A stretch of 64,000 bases of DNA from Alphaproteobacteria bacterium. GTDB taxonomy: Bacteria > Myxococcota_A > UBA796 > GCA-2862545. Both the position numbers and the translations under genes were made by a program. Below, in pieces: positions 35,488 through 43,747 of the stretch (its first letter is position 1; each line of letters begins with the position of its first letter). A model generated the notes under the pieces. That model made no database searches and was not told the origin of the DNA. It saw nothing but the letters and a program-made list of their open reading frames with translations. The stretch covers positions 72,374-136,373 of the forward strand of contig JACKEO010000014.1 in assembly GCA_020632955.1 (NCBI GenBank). The letters run 5' to 3'.

Positions 35488-35919
35488 ATGGACGCGTACA
35501 TCCGTGGCCTGATCGACCCCATCGACCCGCCCGACGACATGTGGTTCGTCGCGAAGGTCGCCGCGTGTGCCCTGCTCATCGAGCTGTCGGCGGCCGACGG
35601 CGACGAGTCCCCGGTGGAGGTCGAGCGCATCCTCGATGCCATGCGCGGCAGCTTCGGCCTGGACGAGACGGCGGTGAAGCACGTGGAGCAGCTCGCCCGC
35701 AGCGCGCGCGCCCACGGCGACACGGCCGAGGGCTACGCACGCCTCCTGCGCGAGCAGTGGGCCCCCGACGACCGCAAGCTGGTGCTCGCGGCCGTGCGCG
35801 AGGTCATCTGGGCCGACGGCCGCCTCGACGAGGGCGAGGAGCTGATGGTGTGGCGCCTGGCCGCGATGCTCGGGCTGCCCTTCGACGAGGTCCGCGGGGT
35901 CCTCGCTTCAGAGGCCTGA
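35488..35919 (+). CDS. TerB-domain protein
   Basis: 143 residues, all alpha. The segment ALLIELSAADGDESPVEVER and the later EVIWADGRLDEGEELM are the paired acidic, divalent metal-binding helices of the TerB/DjlA-like fold. The family is linked to tellurite and membrane stress; no function is proven. ATG 35488 has GGAGGAG upstream, inside the end of the ceramidase-like gene, so they are probably co-expressed. Confidence 0.85.
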   Translation: MDAYIRGLIDPIDPPDDMWFVAKVAACALLIELSAADGDESPVEVERILDAMRGSFGLDETAVKHVEQLARSARAHGDTAEGYARLLREQWAPDDRKLVLAAVREVIWADGRLDEGEELMVWRLAAMLGLPFDEVRGVLASEA

Positions 35920-36016
35920 CGCTCGGCGTGGACGGCTCCTCGGTCCGGCGGCGCGGGCTCGGCACGCTCGGGGCGTCTCGCAGCTCCGCTCCGCGGGCTG
36001 ATGCTTGGACGTCTCT

Positions 36017-36047
36017 CCGTCGGGCTCGCTTCGCTCAAACGCCCTCC
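36017..36047 (+). repeat. 31-base inverted repeat, left arm
   Basis: Starts CCGTCGGGCTCGCTTCGCTC and is exactly the reverse complement of 36347-36377. Similarity continues outwards with mismatches to about 36000. Confidence 0.85.
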
Positions 36048-36160
36048 CAAGAGACGCCCTGCGCCGCCCGCTGCGCTCCGCGTCGAGGCCGGTCCCCGCG
36101 TGCCGAGGCCGCGTCGCCTGGCCGCGGCCGTCGGGCCGAGGGTCACGCAGCTGCGCTCCG

Positions 36161-36200
36161 CGGCCCGAACATCAGCCCGTTTCGCGCAGCCATCGCAACG
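36161..36200 (+). repeat. 40-base direct repeat, copy 1
   Basis: CGGCCCGAACATCAGCCCG and the following 21 bases match 36382-36421 at about 35 of 40 positions. Confidence 0.75.
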
Positions 36201-36346
36201 CACCAAGGGCACCCTCCACCCCGGCGCCCGCCGCAAGCCATCGTGATGTGTCCGCGAGGCCGCCCCGGGGGGGGCGGCCAGCGGGGTGCCGGGTGCCCCG
36301 CCTCGCCCCACGGGCTGCGGGAAGCGGGCGGTGAGGGCCGTCCGCA

Positions 36347-36377
36347 GGAGGGCGTTTGAGCGAAGCGAGCCCGACGG
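36347..36377 (-). repeat. 31-base inverted repeat, right arm
   Basis: GGAGGGCGTTTGAGCGAAGC and the next 11 bases are the reverse complement of 36017-36047, with no mismatch. Confidence 0.85.
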
Positions 36378-36381
36378 AGGA

Positions 36382-36421
36382 CGGCCCGAGCATCAGCCCG
36401 CTTCACGCAGCCAGCGCGACG
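36382..36421 (+). repeat. 40-base direct repeat, copy 2
   Basis: CGGCCCGAGCATCAGCCCG and the bases after it, continuous with the right arm of the inverted repeat; compare 36161-36200. Confidence 0.75.
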
Positions 36422-36509
36422 CTGAAGGCACCCCCGCCACCCCACTGTCCGCACCCCCCACGAGGGGCGTCCCTCACGCGACCCATCGGTCGATGACCTG
36501 GAGGCCCTC

Positions 36510-37283
36510 ATGCAGACCCGCTCGCTCTTCCCGCTCGCCCTGGCCCTCGCGGCCGCCGGCGCCGGCCTCGGGCTCCTCGCCTGGACCGAAGGCCCTGCGC
36601 GACCCGTCCCGGACGACCTCCCCGAGCTGTCGGTGTCGGTCCTGCCGCCGGAGGCCGACGGCCTCGTCGACGCGCTGGCCACCGCCTACGAGGACGTGCG
36701 CGGCCTCGAGGCCGAGGTGGCGCGCGCCGAGGAGGCGCTCGGCAAGGCGCGGCGTGAGCTGTCGCGGCTCCACGGCCAGCGCGCCGACCACGCGGAGCGC
36801 GTCGCGGGTCTCCAGGCGGAGGCCCGCCGCGCCGAGGAAGCGCTCGCCCAGGCCACCGGGGCGCGCGACGCGCTGGTCTCGGCCCTGGTGCAGGCCGGCG
36901 AGGCCCTGCAGGTGGCGCGCGCCGAGCACGCCGACCTGCAGGCCCAGGGCGAGCGCTGGCGGTCGCGCTCGCTGGACGCGGGCTTCGACGGCTTCCTCGC
37001 CTCGGCGCAGCTCACCGCCTGCGACCGGGGGACGCGCCGGCGCCACGGTCGCTGCCGTGCGGCCGTGCGGGACGCCCTGGACCAGCCTGTGGTCGAGGCC
37101 ACCTGGCGGCGCTGTGCCGACGGTCGGCAGGCCGTGCCCGTGCTCGCGCACCGCGGTCGCGATGAGCAGCTGCCCTCCTTCGCCGAGCCCCTGCCCGTGA
37201 CGTCGGGACTGGAGGACGGCTGGTACGTGGCCTGGTGCGACCCCACGCTGCCGGAGGCGGGGGAGCCGGTGGACGCCGGTTGA
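36510..37283 (+). CDS. Membrane-anchored coiled-coil protein, paralogue of 2282-3076
   Basis: 257 residues of unknown function. N-terminal anchor (about 5-25), long Ala/Glu/Arg coiled coil (about 55-150), then a C-terminal domain starting at WRSRSLD. The tail shares CDRGT, RCRAAV, WRRC and CDPTLPEAG with the protein at 2282-3076, in the same order and spacing, though the coiled coils differ. The pair defines an unnamed domain with four conserved cysteines. ATG 36510 follows GGAGG. The neighbour downstream is a lipoprotein gene, so the membrane location fits, but no CHAT gene is nearby here. Confidence 0.8.
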   Translation: MQTRSLFPLALALAAAGAGLGLLAWTEGPARPVPDDLPELSVSVLPPEADGLVDALATAYEDVRGLEAEVARAEEALGKARRELSRLHGQRADHAERVAGLQAEARRAEEALAQATGARDALVSALVQAGEALQVARAEHADLQAQGERWRSRSLDAGFDGFLASAQLTACDRGTRRRHGRCRAAVRDALDQPVVEATWRRCADGRQAVPVLAHRGRDEQLPSFAEPLPVTSGLEDGWYVAWCDPTLPEAGEPVDAG

Positions 37284-37324
37284 CGACGCCTCGGGCGCGC
37301 GCCACGATGCCGGCCGGAGGCACC

Positions 37325-37933
37325 GTGCCGCGCGCCCTCGTCCTGTCCCTCACAGTCCTCGCCCTCGGCTGCGACAGCACCGGGGGCGCGCCGCAGATCG
37401 TCGGCGACGGCACCGGCGACCCGTCCGACTCCGGCGACGGCGGCGGGAACAACGGGGGGAACGGAGGCAACGGCGGCAACGCCGGAGGCACCCCGGGCGG
37501 CGTCGACGACACGGGGGGCGATCCCTTCGGCGACGACCCGCTGCTCTGGCACGGCGAGCGCAAGGTGGTCTACACCGCCTTCGGCGGCCGCAAGTGCACG
37601 CTCACCCTGGTGGAGGAGGGCGAGCAGCTCTACGGCCCCGGCTACCTCCAGCTCGAGAAGGCCTGCGTGGGCTGCGAGCGCGTCTTCGGCGTGAACCTCG
37701 AGGTGAAGGGCGCCTGCATCACCCAGGGCTGGCCCGAGGCCGTCACCCGGGGCCTCGACTTCAAGGCGGGCGGCGAGGTCGACGTCTACAGCATGTCGCA
37801 GAGCGGCGCGTCGTGGGAGGCGCGCCTGATGGCCACCGGCACCTGGGACGGCACCACGCTCACGTACGCGTACAAGGACCCGGACATCCTCTACAAGGAC
37901 GTCAGCGTCTCGGGCACCACCACCTTCGAGTGA
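37325..37933 (+). CDS. Hypothetical lipoprotein
   Basis: 202 residues. Signal VPRALVLSLTVLALGC ends in a lipobox. A Gly/Asn-rich linker (GNNGGNGGNGGN) leads to a beta-rich domain with two close cysteine pairs (RKCTLTL, KACVGCERV). No family recognised. GTG 37325 has GGAGG four bases upstream and starts the signal cleanly; ATG 37307 is in frame but would lengthen the signal with Pro/Gly residues. It follows the coiled-coil gene after 41 bases. Confidence 0.75.
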   Translation: MPRALVLSLTVLALGCDSTGGAPQIVGDGTGDPSDSGDGGGNNGGNGGNGGNAGGTPGGVDDTGGDPFGDDPLLWHGERKVVYTAFGGRKCTLTLVEEGEQLYGPGYLQLEKACVGCERVFGVNLEVKGACITQGWPEAVTRGLDFKAGGEVDVYSMSQSGASWEARLMATGTWDGTTLTYAYKDPDILYKDVSVSGTTTFE

Positions 37934-37940
37934 CCCGGGG

Positions 37941-39836
37941 CTACTGCACGTACCCCAGCGCCCGCAGTGCCTCCTTCGTCACCGGATCCCGCTCCACGCC
38001 CTCGGTGTGGATGGCGCCCGGCACCAGCCGCGCCTCCATCGCCTCCAGCAGTGCGCGGGCGGCGGCCGCACCCTCCGGCGGCGTGCCCGACAGGTCGATC
38101 CACTCGCCGGGGTCGGCGCGCAGGTCGTAGACCTCCTCGCGGTCCTCGCCGCTGCGCACCACCTTCGTGCCCGCAGCGCGCGCCATCACCGCGGGACGCC
38201 CCATGCCGTGGGGGTCGCAGCCCATCATCCGGGCCACGCCGCGGCTCACCATCGGCGGCGGCGGCACGTACTCGGCGAAGGTGCCGGCGCGGGCCTGGCG
38301 CGCCGCGTCGAGGAGGCTGCGACCCTGCGTGGGCGGCGCCTGCAGCCCCGTGGCGTCGGCCACCGTGGCCAGCACGTCCACGAGGCCCACCGGGTCGTCG
38401 GCCACCGCACCCGCGGGCACCACCCCGGGCAGGCGCAGCACCAGCGGCACGTCCACCACCGCGTCGAGGAGGAAGGCGCCGTGCCCGATGCGGCCCTGCT
38501 CGCCGAGGGCCTCGCCGTGGTCGGCGGTGACGATCACCAGGGTGTCGTCCAGCCTGCCCGTGGCCTCGAGGTGCGCCACGAGCCGGCCGAGCTGGTGGTC
38601 CACGTAGCGGATGCCGGCGTCGTAGAGCGCCGTGGCCTCCACGAGGTGGTCGGGGCGGGCCTCCCAGCCGTGGGCGCCGCAGGTCATCTCCTCGCGGTCC
38701 GGTCCCTCGCAGGCCAGGCACTGGTAGCGCGCCGTGTTGCGCACCCAGCGGCGGCCCACGTCCCAGGCCAGCGGCGCGTCGAGGTAGCGGCTGAAGAAGG
38801 GCTCGGGGACCGTGCCGTAGGGCTCGTGCGCCTCCATGTAGTTGAGGAAGAGCAGGAAGGGGTGGTCGGACGCGTCGAGCCAGTCCAGCGCCGCGTCGGT
38901 GACCGCCTCGCCGCCGAGGTCGTGGCGCACGAAGCGGCTGGTGGCCAGCGGCAGGAAGAAGGCGTCGGTGGTGACCTGCACGCCCAGCCACAGGAAGGTG
39001 TCGAAGCCCTGGCCCAGCCCGCTCACGCGCGACAGCCAGGGGTTCGCCGAGAAGCCGCCCGTCCGGTAGCCGGCGGCCTGGAGCAGCTCGGCCAGCGTGG
39101 TGTGCTGGTCCTCGAGGACGGGGTGGGCGAGGTGGGCCTGGTGCTCGCGGGTGTAGAGCCCCGTGAACAGCGAGGCGTGGCCGGGCAGGGTCCAGGTCTC
39201 GGTGGTGGCCGCGTCGGCGAAGCGGGCCCCCTCGAGGGCGAGGTGGTCGATCGTGGGGGTGGTGTCGCGGGGGTAGCCGTAGGCGCCCACGTGGTCGGCG
39301 CGCAGGGTGTCGACCACCACGATCAGCACGTTGGGACCGGCGGGCGGCGGCCCCGACGGCGCGGGGGCGTGCGTGGGCAGCGCCACCCAGCCGAGGAAGG
39401 CCACCGCGGCGACCGCCGACAGCGCCCGGGCCCACCGCCAGCGCACCCAGGCCGCCGAGAGGCCCACGCCCAGCGCCGCGGCCCCCCAGGGCATGCCCCC
39501 GTAGATCCCCCGCGGCAGCACGCCCTCCGGGTTCCACGTCCAGGCCACGATCGTCCACACCAGCGCCATCGCCCCCATCTCGGCGCCGCGCGCCGCAGGC
39601 GGCTGGTTCCGCCGGAAGCGATCGGCCAGCGGGATCGTGAGCACGCCGAGCACCGCCCCCACCACCGCGTACTGGGCGGCGAGCACGAGCAGCCGCCCGG
39701 CGAGCGCGCTCAGCAGCTCGGCCGCGCCCGCCGTGGCCTGGAGGACCGCCGCGGTCCCGCCCACCTCCACGGCCAGCATGCACACGCCGTGCAGGGCGCC
39801 CGAGGACAGGCCGCGGCCCAGGCGGGCAGGGGTCAT
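37941..39836 (-). CDS. Membrane-anchored sulfatase/alkaline-phosphatase superfamily enzyme
   Basis: 631 residues. Five or so N-terminal membrane helices (to about 155), then a periplasmic catalytic domain. Metal ligands are visible in VVVDTLRADHVGAYG and in TADHGEALGEQG with GHGAFL. The nucleophile position reads TWTLPGHASLFTG, with threonine in place of the Cys/Ser-x-Pro-x-Arg of true sulfatases. That fits hydrolases or phospho-/alkyl-transferases of the same superfamily better. Last gene of a three-gene operon; its ATG overlaps the GT-C stop by 4 bases. Probably modifies a glycan or lipid headgroup. Confidence 0.82.
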   Translation of the reverse strand: MTPARLGRGLSSGALHGVCMLAVEVGGTAAVLQATAGAAELLSALAGRLLVLAAQYAVVGAVLGVLTIPLADRFRRNQPPAARGAEMGAMALVWTIVAWTWNPEGVLPRGIYGGMPWGAAALGVGLSAAWVRWRWARALSAVAAVAFLGWVALPTHAPAPSGPPPAGPNVLIVVVDTLRADHVGAYGYPRDTTPTIDHLALEGARFADAATTETWTLPGHASLFTGLYTREHQAHLAHPVLEDQHTTLAELLQAAGYRTGGFSANPWLSRVSGLGQGFDTFLWLGVQVTTDAFFLPLATSRFVRHDLGGEAVTDAALDWLDASDHPFLLFLNYMEAHEPYGTVPEPFFSRYLDAPLAWDVGRRWVRNTARYQCLACEGPDREEMTCGAHGWEARPDHLVEATALYDAGIRYVDHQLGRLVAHLEATGRLDDTLVIVTADHGEALGEQGRIGHGAFLLDAVVDVPLVLRLPGVVPAGAVADDPVGLVDVLATVADATGLQAPPTQGRSLLDAARQARAGTFAEYVPPPPMVSRGVARMMGCDPHGMGRPAVMARAAGTKVVRSGEDREEVYDLRADPGEWIDLSGTPPEGAAAARALLEAMEARLVPGAIHTEGVERDPVTKEALRALGYVQ

Positions 39837-41338
39837 GGCAGCACCTCGAGGTGGTAGCCGCGGCCCACCAGGGCCAGCGTGGTGGCGCCGTCGTAGCGCG
39901 CGGCCACCGCCGTGAGCCCGTCGCGGTCGCCCTCCAGCACCTCCACCTGCACGCCGTCGAGCGTCGCCGCCGCCGGCAGATCGGCCTCGCCGAGGTAGGC
40001 GCGCTCCAGGTAGGACCGCAGGTACGGGCCCGACACCGCGCGCACCTCGAGGCCGTCGGACGCCCTGGTCACCGACGAGGCGAAGGCCGGGTCCACGTCG
40101 AGGAAGTGGGGGGCGAGCGTCACCACCACCACGTCGAGCTCACGGTGGGGACGGTGCAGGCGCAGGGCGTGGGGGAAGCCCAGCGCCGCGCCGGCGGGCA
40201 GGTCGGCCACCACCACCCGACGCGCCGCGGGGTGGGCGTCGATCGCGGCCAGCGCGTCGTCGATCGCGGTGTGGCCCCGGCCCACCACCAGGCCGAAGAC
40301 CGCCGCCTTCGCCAGGCTGAACACCAGCGCCGTGCCGGCGAGCCACCGCGGCAGGCCCACCGAGCCCACCAGCAGGCAGAGGCCCACGCTGGGCAGGTAG
40401 AGGAAGCGCTCGCCCACCGACACGGGCAGCACGGGGAGCAGCGTCAGCCCGAGCCAGAGCAGGCCCAGCCGCGCGGTGGTCGGGTGCGGAGAGCGATGCG
40501 CCAGGGAGCCCAGCAGGGCGGCGGCGCACAGCCCGAGCACCACCAGCAGCGGCCACGCGGTGCTCATCAGCGGGAAGCCCACCACCGGGTCCACCGGGGC
40601 CGTGAGCACCAGGTCGAGCAGGTACAGCAGCGTGCCGCCCACGGCGTTCCAGAGGAAGTCCGGGTCGCCGGGCAGGTGGACGAAGGGGTGGGGAGGCACG
40701 CCCTCGATCACCAGCGACCGCAGGCCGAGCCAGCCCGCCGCCAGCGCGCCCGACAGCAGGGCGGCCCGACGGTCCAGCGCCAGCATCAGCACCGGCAGCA
40801 CCACCGCCGCCTCCTTCGAGGCCAGGGCCACCAGCGTGCAGGCGGCCCCCAGCAGCAGCCGCCCCCCGAGGAAGGCGTCCACGGCGCCCAGGAAGCCCAC
40901 GGTCATCAGCAGGTCGGCGCGGGCCGACACCCAGAGCACCGCCTCGGCATGGGCCGGGTGCACGGCGAAGAGCACGGCCGCAGCCAGCGCGCCGGCCTCG
41001 GGGAGCAGGCGCCGACCCACCCGCAGCACCAGCCAGGTGGCCAGCACGTGCAGCGCGAGGTTCGTGGCGTGGAAGCCCAGCGGATGCAGGCCCCAGAGCA
41101 CCCGCTCCGGCCAGAAGGACAGCGAGGCGAGGGGACGGAAGTAGGGGATGGCCAGGTCGGGCGGCGTCCACCAGGCGCCACTGTCGGACCCGCGCAGCAC
41201 GTAGGCACCCAGGGCCTCGGCGGGCTGCAGGCTCCGCTCGAGGTGGATGTGGTCGTCGCCGAACAGGGGCTGGAGCAGGCCCGGACTCCAGGCCGCCGCG
41301 GCGAGCAGCGCCACTCCCAGCGCGGGACGCTGCGCCAT
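39833..41338 (-). CDS. Polytopic GT-C-type glycosyltransferase (TMTC/ArnT-like)
   Basis: 501 residues, about 10-11 membrane helices. An acidic pair FGDDHIHL in the first periplasmic loop (about 27-33) is the catalytic-type motif of GT-C enzymes using polyprenyl-phosphate sugars. FAVHPAHAEAVLWVSARADLL is shared with TMTC-type mannosyltransferases (first part FAVHPAHAEAV). The C-terminal 120 residues are soluble and periplasmic. It probably transfers a sugar from a lipid carrier to a protein or lipid at the envelope. Six bases from the reductase gene, 4-base overlap with the next. Confidence 0.78.
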   Translation of the reverse strand: MAQRPALGVALLAAAAWSPGLLQPLFGDDHIHLERSLQPAEALGAYVLRGSDSGAWWTPPDLAIPYFRPLASLSFWPERVLWGLHPLGFHATNLALHVLATWLVLRVGRRLLPEAGALAAAVLFAVHPAHAEAVLWVSARADLLMTVGFLGAVDAFLGGRLLLGAACTLVALASKEAAVVLPVLMLALDRRAALLSGALAAGWLGLRSLVIEGVPPHPFVHLPGDPDFLWNAVGGTLLYLLDLVLTAPVDPVVGFPLMSTAWPLLVVLGLCAAALLGSLAHRSPHPTTARLGLLWLGLTLLPVLPVSVGERFLYLPSVGLCLLVGSVGLPRWLAGTALVFSLAKAAVFGLVVGRGHTAIDDALAAIDAHPAARRVVVADLPAGAALGFPHALRLHRPHRELDVVVVTLAPHFLDVDPAFASSVTRASDGLEVRAVSGPYLRSYLERAYLGEADLPAAATLDGVQVEVLEGDRDGLTAVAARYDGATTLALVGRGYHLEVLP

Positions 41339-41344
41339 CCGCCG

Positions 41345-42442
41345 TCAGTCCCGGCCCGTGGCGCCCGGCTTGCGGCCGAAGTCCTGCTCCATGGCGAAGC
41401 GCACCACCGCCGTGAGGTAGTCCTCCACCGAGGGGGGCGGCAGGTCGGCGAGGAGGGCGGAGGCCTGGGTGGTGTCGAAGAGCGGGTTGCCCTTGAAGTA
41501 CGGCATGTAGGCCATCGCGCCGCGCTCGATCATCTTGCCGCGCTTCGTCCAGAAGAAGGGCGACAGCCAGGGCCGGATCCAGCGGAAGTAGAAGTCCTGG
41601 TCCATGTAGCGGAGCGGACGCGCGCCCGAGGCCTCCTGGATCCAGCTCATCATCTGCAGCATCGTGGGGGCCTTGTCGCCCACCGCGAGGTGGTAGCAGC
41701 CGCCGATGCTCGCCGGATCGCCCTGCAGGCGCGCGATGGCCGCCGCCACCCAGTCCACGGGCACCAGGTCGATCAGCGCGTCGGGGTTGCCGGGCACCAG
41801 CGTCCAGCCGCCCTTGATGTACGAGCGCAGGGGGCCGTAGATCACGTTGAAGGCGCGGGTGGCGCCCGTCTGCTGCTCGCCCACGATGATGGACGGGCGG
41901 TGGATGGCCACCGGCAGGCCGCCGGACTGGGCCACGCGCACCACCGTCTCGGCCCGGCACTTCGACTGCTCGTAGGTGTTGCGGAAGCCCTGGCCCACGT
42001 CGCACTCGTGCTCGTAGACCCGGCCGCGACGGCTGCCCGCGATGTAGCAGGTGCCCACGTAGTCGAGGCGGTCGAGGCGGCCGGCGTCGGCGAGGCGACG
42101 CGCCACGTCGAGCACGTGCAGCGTGCCCTGCACGTTCTGGACCGCGATCTCCTCGGCGGGCACGTCGAAGCGGATGGACGCGGCGCTGTGGACGATGCTG
42201 TCGACGTCGGGCAGCTCGGCCATGCCCAGCCCGGGCTCGGTGACGTCGCCGCGCACGGCCGTGAGCCGGTCGTCCTCCACCCCCACCCGGGCCCGCAGCT
42301 TCGCCAGGCGCTTCGCCAGGTGGGCGTCGTCGTCGGCGCGGACGAGCGCAACCACGCGGGTGTCGGGCCGATTCAGGAGGGCGCGCGCCACGTAGGTGCC
42401 GAGGTGGCCGGTGGCGCCGGTGACGAGGACGGAGCTGGACAC
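41345..42442 (-). CDS. Extended SDR, fatty acyl-CoA/thioester reductase-like (NAD_binding_4)
   Basis: 365 residues. Nucleotide-binding loop VLVTGATGHLGTYVAR at the N-terminus, then AVRGDVTEPGLGM, the serine-like SIVHSAASIRFD and YEQSKCRAE, giving the YxxxK site. This is the pattern of male-sterility/thioester-reductase domains, which reduce acyl thioesters, though other extended SDRs look similar. GTG 42442 is the start. Divergent from the glycosyltransferase gene with a 54-base gap; first of three genes on this strand. Confidence 0.82.
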   Translation of the reverse strand: MSSSVLVTGATGHLGTYVARALLNRPDTRVVALVRADDDAHLAKRLAKLRARVGVEDDRLTAVRGDVTEPGLGMAELPDVDSIVHSAASIRFDVPAEEIAVQNVQGTLHVLDVARRLADAGRLDRLDYVGTCYIAGSRRGRVYEHECDVGQGFRNTYEQSKCRAETVVRVAQSGGLPVAIHRPSIIVGEQQTGATRAFNVIYGPLRSYIKGGWTLVPGNPDALIDLVPVDWVAAAIARLQGDPASIGGCYHLAVGDKAPTMLQMMSWIQEASGARPLRYMDQDFYFRWIRPWLSPFFWTKRGKMIERGAMAYMPYFKGNPLFDTTQASALLADLPPPSVEDYLTAVVRFAMEQDFGRKPGATGRD

Positions 42443-42496
42443 GTGGACGTTGCCTTGACGCGAGAGGAAGGACGCGGGGCTATGCTCGCGGGCCGC
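42443..42496. promoter_or_regulatory. Divergent promoter region of the glycolipid-type cluster
   Basis: 54 bases between two divergent operons. It holds TATGCT (42481-42486), -10-like for the rightward set, and AGGAAGGA. The shortness means the two promoters must overlap, so both operons are probably co-regulated. Confidence 0.4.
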
Positions 42497-43747
42497 ATGA
42501 CTACACCCTCACGACGCATCCTGCTGGCCGGCGACGGCAATTTCCTTGCGCACATCTCGCGCCTGGTCGAGATCGGCCGCGCGCTCGAGGCGCAGGGCGC
42601 CGACGAGGTGGTGCTGGCCGCCAGCGGCCCGTACACCCGCCTCGCCACCCAGGCGGGCTTCCGCGTGGTCCCCGTGTCCACGGCCCCCGGCGACTTCACG
42701 CTGGAGGTCGTGCGGCAGATGGGGCTCATGCCCACCAAGGCCATCCACGACGTGATCGCGCCCGCGATGCGCGACGACGTGAAGGTCCTCGAGGCCGAGC
42801 GCCCGGATCTGGTCGTCTGCGACATGCGGTGGACCATGCGGTCGGCGGCCGAGCGCGTGGGCGTGCCGCTCGTGAGCATCACGAACGCCTTCTGGACCCG
42901 CTACTGCCCGCTGCCGCTGCCCGCGCCCCCGGGCCACGCGCTCACGAAGGTGGCGGGCCATCGCATCGCCCGGCAGGTGGCCACGTGGATGAAGCCCGGC
43001 CTCACGCGCTGGGCCGCGCGTCCCTTCCGGCAGGCCCGCGCCGAGCACGGCCTGGATCCGGCCGGGGCGCTCGACCTCTACCACCTGGTGGAGGGCGACC
43101 TGGTGCTGCTGGCCGACTTCCCCGAGTTCGGTCACACCACGCAGCTGCCCGACCACTACCACTACGTGGGGCCCATCCTCTGGTCGTCGTCGTGGGAGGG
43201 CTGGGAGCCCACGCCCTGGCTGCGTGACCGCGATCGCAGCCGCCCGCTGGTCTACGTCACCATGGGCAGCACGGGCGATCCCCACGTCTTCCGCGAGATC
43301 GCCGAGCGCTTCGGGCACGGTCCCGTCGACGTGGTGATGACCACGGCCGGCATGGACTTCGACGCCACCGGCCTGCCCCCCAACGTGCACACCCTCGACT
43401 ACGGGCCCGGCCACCTGCTGATGGAGGAGGCCGCGGTGGTGGTGAACCACGGCGGCAACGGCACCATCAACCAGGCGATCCTCGCGGGCCGTCCGGTGGT
43501 GGGCGTGCCCACCCACCTCGACCAGTCCATCAACCTCGCGCAGGTCGAGGCGCTGGGCTTCGGCCACCTCATCGACCCGGGGCGTCGTCTCGGCGCCCGC
43601 CTCACGGATGCGGTGCACGCGGTGCTCGCCGACCCCTCCTACCGGATGGCGGCCGAGCGTCTCCAGGCGGCCGCGCAGCGGTATGGCGGCGCCGACGAGG
43701 CCGCGCGGCGTATCCTCGGCCTGCTGGAGAGCAGGTCGGTGGCGTGA
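42497..43747 (+). CDS. GT1-family (MGT-like) glycosyltransferase
   Basis: 416 residues. Opens RRILLAGDGNFLAHISR, the N-terminal loop of UDP-sugar GT-B enzymes. The C-terminal donor domain has VYVTMGSTGDP and VVNHGGNGTINQAILAGRP then VPTHLDQ, the MGT/UGT-type nucleotide-sugar pocket. Acceptors in this family include lipids, polyketides and sterols. ATG 42497 is chosen; ATG 42482 adds five residues and overlaps a -10-like TATGCT. First of four overlapping genes. Confidence 0.88.
   Translation: MTTPSRRILLAGDGNFLAHISRLVEIGRALEAQGADEVVLAASGPYTRLATQAGFRVVPVSTAPGDFTLEVVRQMGLMPTKAIHDVIAPAMRDDVKVLEAERPDLVVCDMRWTMRSAAERVGVPLVSITNAFWTRYCPLPLPAPPGHALTKVAGHRIARQVATWMKPGLTRWAARPFRQARAEHGLDPAGALDLYHLVEGDLVLLADFPEFGHTTQLPDHYHYVGPILWSSSWEGWEPTPWLRDRDRSRPLVYVTMGSTGDPHVFREIAERFGHGPVDVVMTTAGMDFDATGLPPNVHTLDYGPGHLLMEEAAVVVNHGGNGTINQAILAGRPVVGVPTHLDQSINLAQVEALGFGHLIDPGRRLGARLTDAVHAVLADPSYRMAAERLQAAAQRYGGADEAARRILGLLESRSVA

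Larger units (their letters stand above)
35920..36509. other. 590-base non-coding region with inverted and direct repeats
   Basis: No convincing gene. Short frames in both directions look like artefacts of repeats. Two copies of a module lie in opposite orientation (about 35970-36047 and 36347-36421), and a partial third copy (36161-36200) is in direct orientation to the second. It precedes the 36510 coiled-coil gene. Confidence 0.7.

Noticed and set aside
36001..36246. Short plus-strand peptide beginning MLGRLSVGLASLKRPP, and a similar minus-strand one at 36172-36393
   Set aside because: They resemble each other only because they read the two arms of an inverted repeat; no ribosome site or homology.
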